Source of the DNA: Henricia sp. BOLD:AAB3569
Taxonomy: Eukaryota; Echinodermata; Asteroidea; Spinulosida; Echinasteridae
Assembly (NCBI GenBank): GCA_037783545.1
Contig: JBBELK010000096.1
Location: forward strand, 3,286,001-3,350,000
Direction of reading: 5' to 3'
Length of the DNA: 64,000 nucleotides
Made by a program: the position numbers and the translations under genes. Below, piece by piece: positions 1 to 10,924 of this stretch. Every line of letters starts with the position of its first letter. Within the stretch, counting starts at the first letter, position 1. A model generated the notes under the pieces. The model did no database searches. It had not been told where the DNA came from and saw only the letters and a list, made by a program, of their open reading frames with translations.

Positions 1-11
1 CCAAACAAGAC

Positions 12-23
12 TGAGCATGCGCA
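12..23 (+). promoter_or_regulatory. NRF1-like palindromic motif, one per monomer (example)
   Basis: TGAGCATGCGCA matches the NRF1 consensus YGCGCAYGCGCR at 11 of 12 positions (A replaces the C at position 3). Nearly every monomer carries it. A few lose the core, such as the GAGCATGGGC variants near 54,517, 56,725, 60,886, 61,401 and 61,659. NRF1 is a conserved metazoan transcription factor, but any function inside this satellite is inference. The match could be chance preserved by array homogenisation. Confidence 0.3.
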
Positions 24-193
24 CGAGTGATCAGGAGTACACGGACAGCCACGGTCTGCAGAGCAGGCAGGAAGCCCAAGCCCAGTTTTCCCTAAACTCT
101 GAAATTTCTCGGCCATTTCCCGGCGAAAGTCTGTCAATTTTTTCAGGACAAGTGCGGAATATAGACTGTTTGGAGCATGCAAAATTTGAAGTT

Positions 194-229
194 CGTCGGA
201 AAATTTCTTGACTTCCAAATTTGCCGACG
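194..229 (+). other. Conserved dyad in each monomer (13-bp arms, 10-base loop; example)
   Basis: The left arm CGTCGGAAAATTT (194-206) and right arm AAATTTGCCGACG (217-229) are complementary at 12 of 13 positions around the 10-base loop CTTGACTTCC. The structure recurs in almost every monomer. Common monomer variants change the inner left arm (AAATGT) or loop (TATTG), leaving the outer CGTCGG/CCGACG pair mostly intact. Exceptions are the TTTGTCGG and TACGTTGG variants. It could be a binding site for a dimeric satellite-associated protein, or a hairpin-prone site that promotes recombination. Neither is shown by sequence alone. Confidence 0.6.
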
Positions 230-3200
230 TTTGGACCACACTTTGACCAAATTCCCGTCCCAAACAAGACTGAGCATGCGCACGAGTGATCAGGAGTACA
301 CGGACAGCCACGGTCTGCAGAGCAGGCAGGAAGCCCGAGCCCAGTTTTCCCTAAACTCTGAAATTTCTCGGCCATTTCCTGGCGAAAGTCTGTCAATTTT
401 TCAGGACAAGTGCGGAATATAGACTGTTTGGAGCATGCACAATTTGAAGTTCGTCGGAAAATGTCTTGACTTCCAAATTTGCCGACGTTTGGACCACACT
501 TTGACCAAATTCCAGTCCCAAACAAGACTGAGCATGCGCACGAGTGATCAAGAGTACACGGACAGCCACGGTCTGCAGAGCAGGCAGGAAGCCCAAGCCC
601 AGTTTTCCCTAAACTCTGAAATTTCTCGGCCATTTCGCGGCGAAAGTTTGTCAATTTTTTCAAGACAAGTGCGGAATATACACTGTTTGGAGCATGCAAA
701 ATTTGAAGTTTGTCGGAAAGTTTATTGACTTCCAAATTTGCCGACGTTTGGACCACACTTTGACCAAATTCCCGTCCCAAACAAGACTGAGCATGCGCAC
801 GAGTGATCAGGAGTACACGGACAGCCACGGTCTGCAGAGCAGGCAGGAAGTCCGAGCCCAGTTTTCCCTGAACTCTGAAATTTATCGGCCATTTCCCGGC
901 GAAAGTCTGTACATTTTTCAGGACAAATGCGGAATATAGACTGTTTGGAGCATGCCAAATTTGAAGTTCGTCGGAAAATGTATTGACTTCCAAATTTGCC
1001 GACGTTTGGACCACACTTTGACCAAATTCCCGTCCCAAACAAGACTGAGCATGCGCACGAGTGATCAGGAGTACACGGACAGCCACGGTATGCAGAGCAG
1101 GCAGGAAGCCCGAGCCCAGTTTTCACTGAACTCTGAAATTTCTTGGCCATTTACCGGCGAAAGTCTGTCAATTTTTCAGGACAAGTGCGGAATATACACT
1201 GTTTGGAGCATGCACAATTTGAAGTTCGTCGGAAAATTTCTTGACTTCCAAATTTGCCGACGTTTGGACCACACTTTGACCAAATTCCCGTCCCAAACAA
1301 GACTGAGCATGCGCACGAGTGATCAGGAGTACACGGACAGCCACGGTCTGCAGAGCAGGCAGGAAGCCCAAGCCCAGTTTTCCCTAAACTCTGAAATTTC
1401 TCGGCCATTTCCCGGCGAAAGTCTGTCATTTTTTTCAGGACAAGTGCGGAATATAGACTGTTTGGAGCATGCAAAATTTGAAGTTCGTCGGAAAATTTCT
1501 TGACTTCCAAATTTGCCGACGTTTGGACCACACTTTGACCAAATTCCCGTCCCAAACAAGACTGAGCATGCGCACGAGTGATCAGGAGTACACGGACAGC
1601 CACGGTCTGCAGAGCAGGCAGGAAGCCCGAGCCCAGTTTTCCCTAAACTCTGAAATTTCTCGGCCATTTCCTGGCGAAAGTCTGTCAATTTTTCAGGACA
1701 AGTGCGGAATATAGACTATTTGGAGCATGCAAAATTTGAAGTTCGTCGGAAAATGTCTTGACTTCCAAATTTGCCGACGTTTGGACCACACTTTGACCAA
1801 ATTCCAGTCCCAAACAAGACTGAGCATGCGCACGAGTGATCAAGAGTACACGGACAGCCACGGTCTGCAGAGCAGGCAGGAAGCCCAAGCCCAGTTTTCC
1901 CTAAACTCTGAAATTTCTCGGCCATTTCCCGGCGAAAGTCTGTCAATTTTTTCAAGACAAGTGCGGAATATACACTGTTTGGAGCATGCCAAATTTGAAG
2001 TTTGTCGGAAAATTTATTGACTTCCAAATTTGCCGAAGTTTGGACCACACTTTGACCAAATTCCCGTCCCAAACAAGACTGAGCATGCGCACGAGTGATC
2101 AGGAGTACACGGACAGCCACGGTCTGCAGAGCAGGCAGGAAGTCCGAGCCCAGTTTTCCCTGAACTCTGAAATTTATCGGCCATTTCCCGGCGAAAGTCT
2201 GTAAATTTTTCAGGACAAATGCGGAATATAGACTGTTTGGAGCATGCAAAATTTGAAGTTCGTCGGAAAATGTATTGACTTCCAAATTTGCCGACGTTTG
2301 GACCACACTTTGACCAAATTCCCGTCCCAAACAAGACTGAGCATGCGCACGAGTGATCAGGAGTACACGGACAGCCACGGTCTGCAGAGCAGGAAGGAAG
2401 CCCGAGCCCAGTTTTCCCTGAACTCTGAAATTTCTCGGCCATTTCCCAGCGAAAGTCTGTCAATTTTTCAGGACAAGTGCGGAATATACACTGTTTGGAG
2501 CATGCACAATTTGAAGTTCGTCGGAAAATTTCTTGACTTCCAAATTTGCCGACGTTTGGACCACACTTTGACCAAATTCCCGTCCCAAACAAGACTGAGC
2601 ATGCGCACGAGTGATCAGGAGTACACGGACAGCCACGGTCTGCAGAGCAGGCAGGAAGCCCGAGCCCAGTTTTCCCTAAACTCTGAAATTTCTCGGCCAT
2701 TTCCCAGCGAAAGTCTGTCAATTTTTCAGGACAAGTGCGGAATATACACTGTTTGGAGCATGCACAATTTGAAGTTCGTCGGAAAATTTCTTGACTTCCA
2801 AATTTGCCGACGTTTGGACCACACTTTGACCAAATTCCCGTCCCAAACAAGACTGAGCATGCGCACGAGTGATCAGGAGTACACGGACAGCCACGGTCTG
2901 CAGAGCAGGCAGGAAGCCCAAGCCCAGTTTTCCCTAAACTCTGAAATTTCTCGGCCATTTCCCGGCGAAAGTCTGTCAATTTTTTCAGGACAAGTGCGGA
3001 ATATAGACTGTTTGGAGCATGCAAAATTTGAAGTTCGTCGGAAAATTTCTTGACTTCCAAATTTGCCGACGTTTGGACCACACTTTGACCAAATTCCCGT
3101 CCCAAACAAGACTGAGCATGCGCACGAGTGATCAGGAGTACACGGACAGCCACGGTCTGCAGAGCAGGCAGGAAGCCCGAGCCCAGTTTTCCCTGAACTC

Positions 3201-4208
3201 TGAAATTTCTCGGCCATTTCGCGGCGAAAGTCTGTCAATTTTTCAGGACAAGTGCGGAATATAGACTGTTTGGAGCATGCAAAATTTGAAGTTCGTCGGA
3301 AAATGTATTGACTTCCAAATTTGCCGACGTTTGGACCACACTTTGACCAAATTCCCGTCCTAAACAAGACTGAGCATGCGCACGAGTGATCAGGAGTACA
3401 CGGACAGCAACGGTCTGCAGAGCAGGCAGGAAGCCCGAGCCCAGTTTTCCCTGAACTCTGAACTTTCTCGGCCATTTCCCAGCGAAAGTCTGTCAATTTT
3501 TCAAGACAAGTGCGGAATATACACTGTTTGGAGCATGCACAATTTGAAGTTCGTCGGAAAATTTTTTGACTTCCAAATTTGCCGACGTTTGGACCACACT
3601 TTGACCAAATTCCCGTCCCAAACAAGACTGAGCATGCGCACGAGTGATCAGGAGTACACGGACAGCCACGGTCTGCAGAGCAGGCAGGAAGCCCGAGCCC
3701 AGTTTTCCCTAAACTCTGAAATTTCTCGGCCATTTCCTGGCGAAAGTCTGTCAATTTTTCAGGACAAGTGCGGAATATAGACTGTTTGGAGCATGCAAAA
3801 TTTGAAGTTCGTCGGAAAATGTCTTGACTTCCAAATTTGCCGACGTTTGGACCACACTTTGACCAAATTCCAGTCCCAAACAAGACTGAGCATGCGCACG
3901 AGTGATCAAGAGTACACGGACAGCCACGGTCTGCAGAGCAGGCAGGAAGCCCGAGCCCAGTTTTCCCTGAACTCTGAAATTTCTCGGCCATTTCCCGGCG
4001 AAAGTCTGTGAATTTTTCAGGACAAGTGCGGAATATAGACTGTTTGGAGCATGCACAATTTGAAGTTCGTCGGAAAATTTCTTGACTTCCAAATTTGCCG
4101 ACGTTTGGACCACACTTTGACCAAATTCCAGTCCCAAACAAGACTGAGCATGCGCACGAGTGATTAGGAGTACACGGACAGCCACGGTCTGGAGAGCAGG
4201 CAGGAAGT

Positions 4209-5260
4209 CCGAGCCCAGTTTTCCCTGAACTCTGAAATTTCTCGGCCATTTACCGGCGAAAGTCTGTCAATTTTTCAGGACAAGTGCGGAATATACACTG
4301 TTTGGAGCATGCACAATTTGAAGTTCGTCGGAAAATTTCTTGACTTCCAAATTTGCCGACGTTTGGACCAAACTTTGACCAAATTCCAGTCCCAAACAAG
4401 ACTGAGCATGCGCACGAGTGATCAGGAGTACACGGACAGCCACGGTCTGCAGAGCAGGCAGGAAGCCCAAGCCCAGTTTTCCCTAAACTCTGAAATTTCT
4501 CGGCCATTTCCCGGCGAAAGTCTGTCATTTTTTTCAGGACAAGTGCGGAATATAGACTGTTTGGAGCATGCAAAATTTGAAGTTCGTGGGAAAATTTCTT
4601 GACTTCCAAATTTGCCGACGTTTGGACCACACTTTGACCAAATTCCCGTCCCAAACAAGACTGAGCATGCGCACGAGTGATCAGGAGTACACGGACAGCC
4701 ACGGTCTGCAGAGCAGGCAGGAAGCCCGAGCCCAGTTTTCCCTGAACTCTGAAATTTCTCGGCCATTTACCGGCGAAAGTCTGTCAATTTTTCAGGACAA
4801 GTGCGGAATATACACTGTTTGGAGCATGCACAATTTGAAGTTCGTCGGAAAATTTCTTGACTTCCAAATTTGCCGACGTTTGGACCAAACTTTGACCAAA
4901 TTCCAGTCCCAAACAAGACTGAGCATGCGCACGAGTGATCAGGAGTACACGGACAGCCACGGTCTGCAGAGCAGGCAGGAAGCCCAAGCCCAGTTTTCCC
5001 TAAACTCTGAAATTTCTCGGCCATTTCCCGGCGAAAGTCTGTCATTTTTTTCAGGACAAGTGCGGAATATAGACTGTTTGGAGCATGCAAAATTTGAAGT
5101 TCGTGGGAAAATTTCTTGACTTCCAAATTTGCCGACGTTTGGACCACACTTTGACCAAATTCCCGTCCCAAACAAGACTGAGCATGCGCACGAGTGATCA
5201 GGAGTACACGGACAGCCACGGTCTGCAGAGCAGGCAGGAAGCCCGAGCCCAGTTTTCCCT
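4209..5260. repeat. Nested dimer duplication, period 517 bp (first copy)
   Basis: Bases 4,209-4,743 are repeated at 4,726-5,260 (258 + 259 bp). Diagnostic bases are TTTACCGGCG, GGACCAAACTTTG and GTTCGTGGGAAAA. Because the whole dimer pair recurs inside the second 2,583-bp copy, the dimer duplication came before the ten-mer duplication. Confidence 0.85.
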
Positions 5261-6791
5261 AAACTCTGAAATTTCTCGGCCATTTCCTGGCGAAAGTCTG
5301 TCAATTTTTCAGGACAAGTGCGGAATATAGACTATTTGGAGCATGCAAAATTTGAAGTTCGTCGGAAAATGTCTTGACTTCCAAATTTGCCGACGTTTGG
5401 ACCACACTTTGACCAAATTCCAGTCCCAAACAAGACTGAGCATGCGCACGAGTGATCAAGAGTACACGGACAGCCACGGTCTGCAGAGCAGGCAGGAAGC
5501 CCAAGCCCAGTTTTCCCTAAACTCTGAAATTTCTCGGCCATTTCCCGGCGAAAGTCTGTCAATTTTTTCAGGACAAGTGCGGAATATAGACTGTTTGGAG
5601 CATGCAAAATTTGAAGTTCGTCGGAAAATTTCTTGACTTCCAAATTTGCCGACGTTTGGACCACACTTTGACCAAATTCCCGTCCCAAACAAGACTGAGC
5701 ATGCGCACGAGTGATCAGGAGTACACGGACAGCCACGGTCTGCAGAGCAGGCAGGAAGCCCGAGCCCAGTTTTCCCTGAACTCTGAAATTTCTCGGCCAT
5801 TTCGCGGCGAAAGTCTGTCAATTTTTCAGGACAAGTGCGGAATATAGACTGTTTGGAGCATGCAAAATTTGAAGTTCGTCGGAAAATGTATTGACTTCCA
5901 AATTTGCCGACGTTTGGACCACACTTTGACCAAATTCCCGTCCTAAACAAGACTGAGCATGCGCACGAGTGATCAGGAGTACACGGACAGCAACGGTCTG
6001 CAGAGCAGGCAGGAAGCCCGAGCCCAGTTTTCCCTGAACTCTGAACTTTCTCGGCCATTTCCCAGCGAAAGTCTGTCAATTTTTCAAGACAAGTGCGGAA
6101 TATACACTGTTTGGAGCATGCACAATTTGAAGTTCGTCGGAAAATTTTTTGACTTCCAAATTTGCCGACGTTTGGACCACACTTTGACCAAATTCCCGTC
6201 CCAAACAAGACTGAGCATGCGCACGAGTGATCAGGAGTACACGGACAGCCACGGTCTGCAGAGCAGGCAGGAAGCCCGAGCCCAGTTTTCCCTAAACTCT
6301 GAAATTTCTCGGCCATTTCCTGGCGAAAGTCTGTCAATTTTTCAGGACAAGTGCGGAATATAGACTGTTTGGAGCATGCAAAATTTGAAGTTCGTCGGAA
6401 AATGTCTTGACTTCCAAATTTGCCGACGTTTGGACCACACTTTGACCAAATTCCAGTCCCAAACAAGACTGAGCATGCGCACGAGTGATCAAGAGTACAC
6501 GGACAGCCACGGTCTGCAGAGCAGGCAGGAAGCCCGAGCCCAGTTTTCCCTGAACTCTGAAATTTCTCGGCCATTTCCCGGCGAAAGTCTGTGAATTTTT
6601 CAGGACAAGTGCGGAATATAGACTGTTTGGAGCATGCACAATTTGAAGTTCGTCGGAAAATTTCTTGACTTCCAAATTTGCCGACGTTTGGACCACACTT
6701 TGACCAAATTCCAGTCCCAAACAAGACTGAGCATGCGCACGAGTGATTAGGAGTACACGGACAGCCACGGTCTGGAGAGCAGGCAGGAAGT

Positions 6792-7843
6792 CCGAGCCCA
6801 GTTTTCCCTGAACTCTGAAATTTCTCGGCCATTTACCGGCGAAAGTCTGTCAATTTTTCAGGACAAGTGCGGAATATACACTGTTTGGAGCATGCACAAT
6901 TTGAAGTTCGTCGGAAAATTTCTTGACTTCCAAATTTGCCGACGTTTGGACCAAACTTTGACCAAATTCCAGTCCCAAACAAGACTGAGCATGCGCACGA
7001 GTGATCAGGAGTACACGGACAGCCACGGTCTGCAGAGCAGGCAGGAAGCCCAAGCCCAGTTTTCCCTAAACTCTGAAATTTCTCGGCCATTTCCCGGCGA
7101 AAGTCTGTCATTTTTTTCAGGACAAGTGCGGAATATAGACTGTTTGGAGCATGCAAAATTTGAAGTTCGTGGGAAAATTTCTTGACTTCCAAATTTGCCG
7201 ACGTTTGGACCACACTTTGACCAAATTCCCGTCCCAAACAAGACTGAGCATGCGCACGAGTGATCAGGAGTACACGGACAGCCACGGTCTGCAGAGCAGG
7301 CAGGAAGCCCGAGCCCAGTTTTCCCTGAACTCTGAAATTTCTCGGCCATTTACCGGCGAAAGTCTGTCAATTTTTCAGGACAAGTGCGGAATATACACTG
7401 TTTGGAGCATGCACAATTTGAAGTTCGTCGGAAAATTTCTTGACTTCCAAATTTGCCGACGTTTGGACCAAACTTTGACCAAATTCCAGTCCCAAACAAG
7501 ACTGAGCATGCGCACGAGTGATCAGGAGTACACGGACAGCCACGGTCTGCAGAGCAGGCAGGAAGCCCAAGCCCAGTTTTCCCTAAACTCTGAAATTTCT
7601 CGGCCATTTCCCGGCGAAAGTCTGTCATTTTTTTCAGGACAAGTGCGGAATATAGACTGTTTGGAGCATGCAAAATTTGAAGTTCGTGGGAAAATTTCTT
7701 GACTTCCAAATTTGCCGACGTTTGGACCACACTTTGACCAAATTCCCGTCCCAAACAAGACTGAGCATGCGCACGAGTGATCAGGAGTACACGGACAGCC
7801 ACGGTCTGCAGAGCAGGCAGGAAGCCCGAGCCCAGTTTTCCCT
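6792..7843. repeat. Nested dimer duplication, period 517 bp (second copy)
   Basis: This is the same 517-bp tandem pair as at 4,209-5,260, carried along by the 2,583-bp ten-mer duplication. It shares TTTACCGGCG, GGACCAAACTTTG and GTTCGTGGGAAAA. Confidence 0.85.
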
Positions 7844-8153
7844 AAACTCTGAAATTTCTCGGCCATTTCCTGGCGAAAGTCTGTCAATTTTTCAGGACAA
7901 GTGCGGAATATAGACTATTTGGAGCATGCAAAATTTGAAGTTCGTCGGAAAATGTCTTGACTTCCAAATTTGCCGACGTTTGGACCACACTTTGACCAAA
8001 TTCCAGTCCCAAACAAGACTGAGCATGCGCACGAGTGATCAAGAGTACACGGACAGCCACGGTCTGCAGAGCAGGCAGGAAGCCCAAGCCCAGTTTTCCC
8101 TAAACTCTGAAATTTCTCGGCCATTTCCCGGCGAAAGTCTGTCAATTTTTTCA

Positions 8154-9119
8154 AGACAAGTGCGGAATATACACTGTTTGGAGCATGCAAAATTTGAAGT
8201 TTGTCGGAAAATTTATTGACTTCCAAATTTGCCGACGTTTGGACCACACTTTGACCAAATTCCCGTCCCAAACAAGACTGAGCATGCGCACGAGTGATCA
8301 GGAGTACACGGACAGCCACGGTCTGCAGAGCAGGCAGGAAGTCCGAGCCCAGTTTTCCCTGAACTCTGAAATTTATCGGCCATTTCCCGGCGAAAGTCTG
8401 TAAATTTTTCAGGACAAATGCGGAATATAGACTGTTTGGAGCATGCAAAATTTGAAGTTCGTCGGAAAATGTATTGACTTCCAAATTTGCCGACGTTTGG
8501 ACCACACTTTGACCAAATTCCCGTCCCAAACAAGACTGAGCATGCGCACGAGTGATCAGGAGTACACGGACAGCCACGGTCTGCAGAGCAGGAAGGAAGC
8601 CCGAGCCCAGTTTTCCCTGAACTCTGAAATTTCTCGGCCATTTCCCAGCGAAAGTCTGTCAATTTTTCAGGACAAGTGCGGAATATACACTGTTTGGAGC
8701 ATGCACAATTTGAAGTTCGTCGGAAAATTTCTTGACTTCCAAATTTGCCGACGTTTGGACCACACTTTGACCAAATTCCCGTCCCAAACAAGACTGAGCA
8801 TGCGCACGAGTGATCAGGAGTACACGGACAGCCACGGTCTGGAGAGCAGGCAGGAAGCCCGAGCCCAGTTTTTCCTAAACTCTGAAATTTCTCGGCCATT
8901 TCCTGGCGAAAGTCTGTCAATTTTTCAGGACAAGTGCGGAATATAGACTGTTTGGAGCATGCAAAATTTGAAGTTCGTCGGAAAATGTCTTGACTTCCAA
9001 ATTTGCCGACGTTTGGACCACACTTTGACCAAATTCCAGTCCCAAACAAGACTGAGCATGCGCACGAGTGATCAAGAGTACACGGACAGCCACGGTCTGC
9101 AGAGCAGGCAGGAAGCCCG
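8154..9119. repeat. Irregular monomer block between higher-order repeats
   Basis: About four monomers. They include a TTTATCGGCC monomer, a CAGGAAGGAAGCC monomer (near 8,590) and a GGTCTGGAGAGC monomer (near 8,838). The order matches the left-edge block near 1,960-2,640. Only satellite sequence is present. Confidence 0.8.
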
Positions 9120-10924
9120 AGCCCAGTTTTCCCTAAACTCTGAAATTTCTCGGCCATTTCCCGGCGAAAGTCTGTCAATTTTTTCAAGACAAGTGCGGAA
9201 TATACACTGTTTGGAGCATGCAAAATTTGAAGTTTGTCGGAAAATTTATTGACTTCCAAATTTGCCGACGTTTGGACCACACTTTGACCAAATTCCCGTC
9301 CCAAACAAGACTGAGCATGCGCACGAGTGATCAGGAGTACACGGACAGCCACGGTCTGCAGAGCAGGCAGGAAGCCCGAGCCCAGTTTTCCCTGAACTCT
9401 GAAATTTCTCGGCCATTTCGCGGCGAAAGTCTGTCAATTTTTCAGGACAAGTGCGGAATATAGACTGTTTGGAGCATGCAAAATTTGAAGTTCGTCGGAA
9501 AATGTATTGACTTCCAAATTTGCCGACGTTTGGACCACACTTTGACCAAATTCCCGTCCTAAACAAGACTGAGCATGCGCACGAGTGATCAGGAGTACAC
9601 GGACAGCAACGGTCTGCAGAGCAGGCAGGAAGCCCGAGCCCAGTTTTCCCTGAACTCTGAACTTTCTCGGCCATTTCCCAGCGAAAGTCTGTCAATTTTT
9701 CAAGACAAGTGCGGAATATACACTGTTTGGAGCATGCAAAATTTGAAGTTCGTCGGAAAATGTCTTGACTTCCAAATTTGCCGACGTTTGGACCACACTT
9801 TGACCAAATTCCAGTCCCAAACAAGACTGAGCATGCGCACGAGTGATCAAGAGTACACGGACAGCCACGGTCTGCAGAGCAGGCAGGAAGCCCAAGCCCA
9901 GTTTTCCCTAAACTCTGAAATTTCTCGGCCATTTCCCGGCGAAAGTCTGTCAATTTTTTCAAGACAAGTGCGGAATATACACTGTTTGGAGCATGCAAAA
10001 TTTGAAGTTTGTCGGAAAATTTATTGACTTCCAAATTTGCCGACGTTTGGACCACACTTTGACCAAATTCCCGTCCCAAACAAGACTGAGCATGCGCACG
10101 AGTGATCAGGAGTACACGGACAGCCACGGTCTGCAGAGCAGGCAGGAAGCCCGAGCCCAGTTTTCCCTGAACTCTGAAATTTCTCGGCCATTTCGCGGCG
10201 AAAGTCTGTCAATTTTTCAGGACAAGTGCGGAATATAGACTGTTTGGAGCATGCAAAATTTGAAGTTCGTCGGAAAATGTATTGACTTCCAAATTTGCCG
10301 ACCTTTGGACCACACTTTGACCAAATTCCCGTCCTAAACAAGACTGAGCATGCGCACGAGTGATCAGGAGTACACGGACAGCAACGGTCTGCAGAGCAGG
10401 CAGGAAGCCCGAGCCCAGTTTTCCCTGAACTCTGAACTTTCTCGGCCATTTCCCAGCGAAAGTCTGTCAATTTTTCAAGACAAGTGCGGAATATACACTG
10501 TTTGGAGCATGCACAATTTGAAGTTCGTCGGAAAATGTCTTGACTTCCAAATTTGCCGACGTTTGGACCACACTTTGACCAAATTCCAGTCCCAAACAAG
10601 ACTGAGCATGCGCACGAGTGATCAAGAGTACACGGACAGCCACGGTCTGCAGAGCAGGCAGGAAGCCCAAGCCCAGTTTTCCCTAAACTCTGAAATTTCT
10701 CGGCCATTTCCCGGCGAAAGTCTGTCAATTTTTTCAAGACAAGTGCGGAATATACACTGTTTGGAGCATGCAAAATTTGAAGTTTGTCGGAAAATTTATT
10801 GACTTCCAAATTTGCCGACGTTTGGACCACACTTTGACCAAATTCCCGTCCCAAACAAGACTGAGCATGCGCACGAGTGATCAGGAGTACACGGACAGCC
10901 ACGGTCTGCAGAGCAGGCAGGAAG
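9120..10924. repeat. Trimeric higher-order repeat, period 775 bp, about 2.3 copies
   Basis: Three monomer types alternate. Type a has ATTTCGCGGCG. Type b has GTCCTAAACAAG, GACAGCAACGG and GAACTTTCTCGG. Type c is 259 bp with GATCAAGAG and TTTTTTCAAGAC. The lengths 258+258+259 give 775. Bases 9,120-10,149 match 9,895-10,924 apart from about two substitutions (CGTTTGG/CCTTTGG near 10,303; GCAAAA/GCACAA near 10,513). The same a-b-c trimer recurs near 16-17.6 kb and 18.3-20.2 kb. Confidence 0.85.

Larger units (their letters stand above)
1..259 (+). repeat. Reference monomer (259-bp form) with internal landmarks
   Basis: This first complete unit is a convenient reference. Reading from its start it contains a GCATGC (SphI) site at 15-20, TGATCA (BclI) at 28-33, CTGCAG (PstI) at 56-61, a CCATTTCCCGGCGAAAG block near 113-129, the length-variable T-tract near 138-143, a second GCATGC at 175-180, and an inverted repeat at 194-229. 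G+C is about 48% (124 of 259 by hand count). CpG occurs about 13 times, close to expectation. The octamer GAGCATGC occurs twice per unit, about 160 bp apart. Three AAATTT-type tracts cluster at 181-222. No internal sub-periodicity is convincing, so 258 bp appears to be the basic unit. Confidence 0.95.
1..2876. repeat. Irregular monomer block at left edge
   Basis: About eleven monomers of mixed type. The 259-bp form with CCCAAG and TTTTTTCAGG alternates with 258-bp forms. The segment near 1,690-2,640 is closely related to 7,889-8,839 (offset 6,199, 24 monomers). It carries a recurring module: a CAAGAGTACACGG/TTTTTTCAAGAC monomer, then a monomer with TTTATCGGCC, then one with CAGGAAGGAAGCC. The module is seen again near 10,509-11,283 and 21,612-22,386. 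No gene, RNA or other element is visible. Confidence 0.85.
2877..8153. repeat. Ten-monomer higher-order repeat, period 2,583 bp, two copies
   Basis: Bases 2,877-5,570 match 5,460-8,153 at an offset of 2,583 (seven 258-bp and three 259-bp monomers). I found no difference in the parts compared. The match starts just after a G/A difference (2,876 vs 5,459) and ends at a G/A difference (5,571 vs 8,154). Each copy contains a GTCCTAAACAAG monomer (near 3,360 and 5,943) and a nested 517-bp dimer duplication. The lack of divergence implies recent duplication. Confidence 0.85.

Noticed and set aside
111-127. YY1-like site in GGCCATTTCCCGG
   Set aside because: Only the CCAT core and one flank agree with the consensus. 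The match is too short to separate from chance.
191-207. A functional CENP-B box
   Set aside because: The required CGGG half is replaced by ATTT in the consensus monomer, and no monomer I read restores it. Kept only as a low-interest resemblance.
101-210. Ancient internal duplication of the monomer (GAAATTTCTCGGCC versus GAAAATTTCTTGACTT, and the two GAGCATGC octamers)
   Set aside because: Similarity is limited to about ten bases, the spacings (about 98 and 160 bp) do not agree with each other, and A/T-rich words recur by chance.
2244-3053. Plus-strand open frames (units starting MQNLKFVGK or MHNLKFVGK) as small genes
   Set aside because: These are the same satellite monomers. Their length depends only on whether a monomer has ATATACACTG (open) or ATATAGACTG (TAG stop), and on the T-tract length. 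The pattern follows array structure, not coding constraint.
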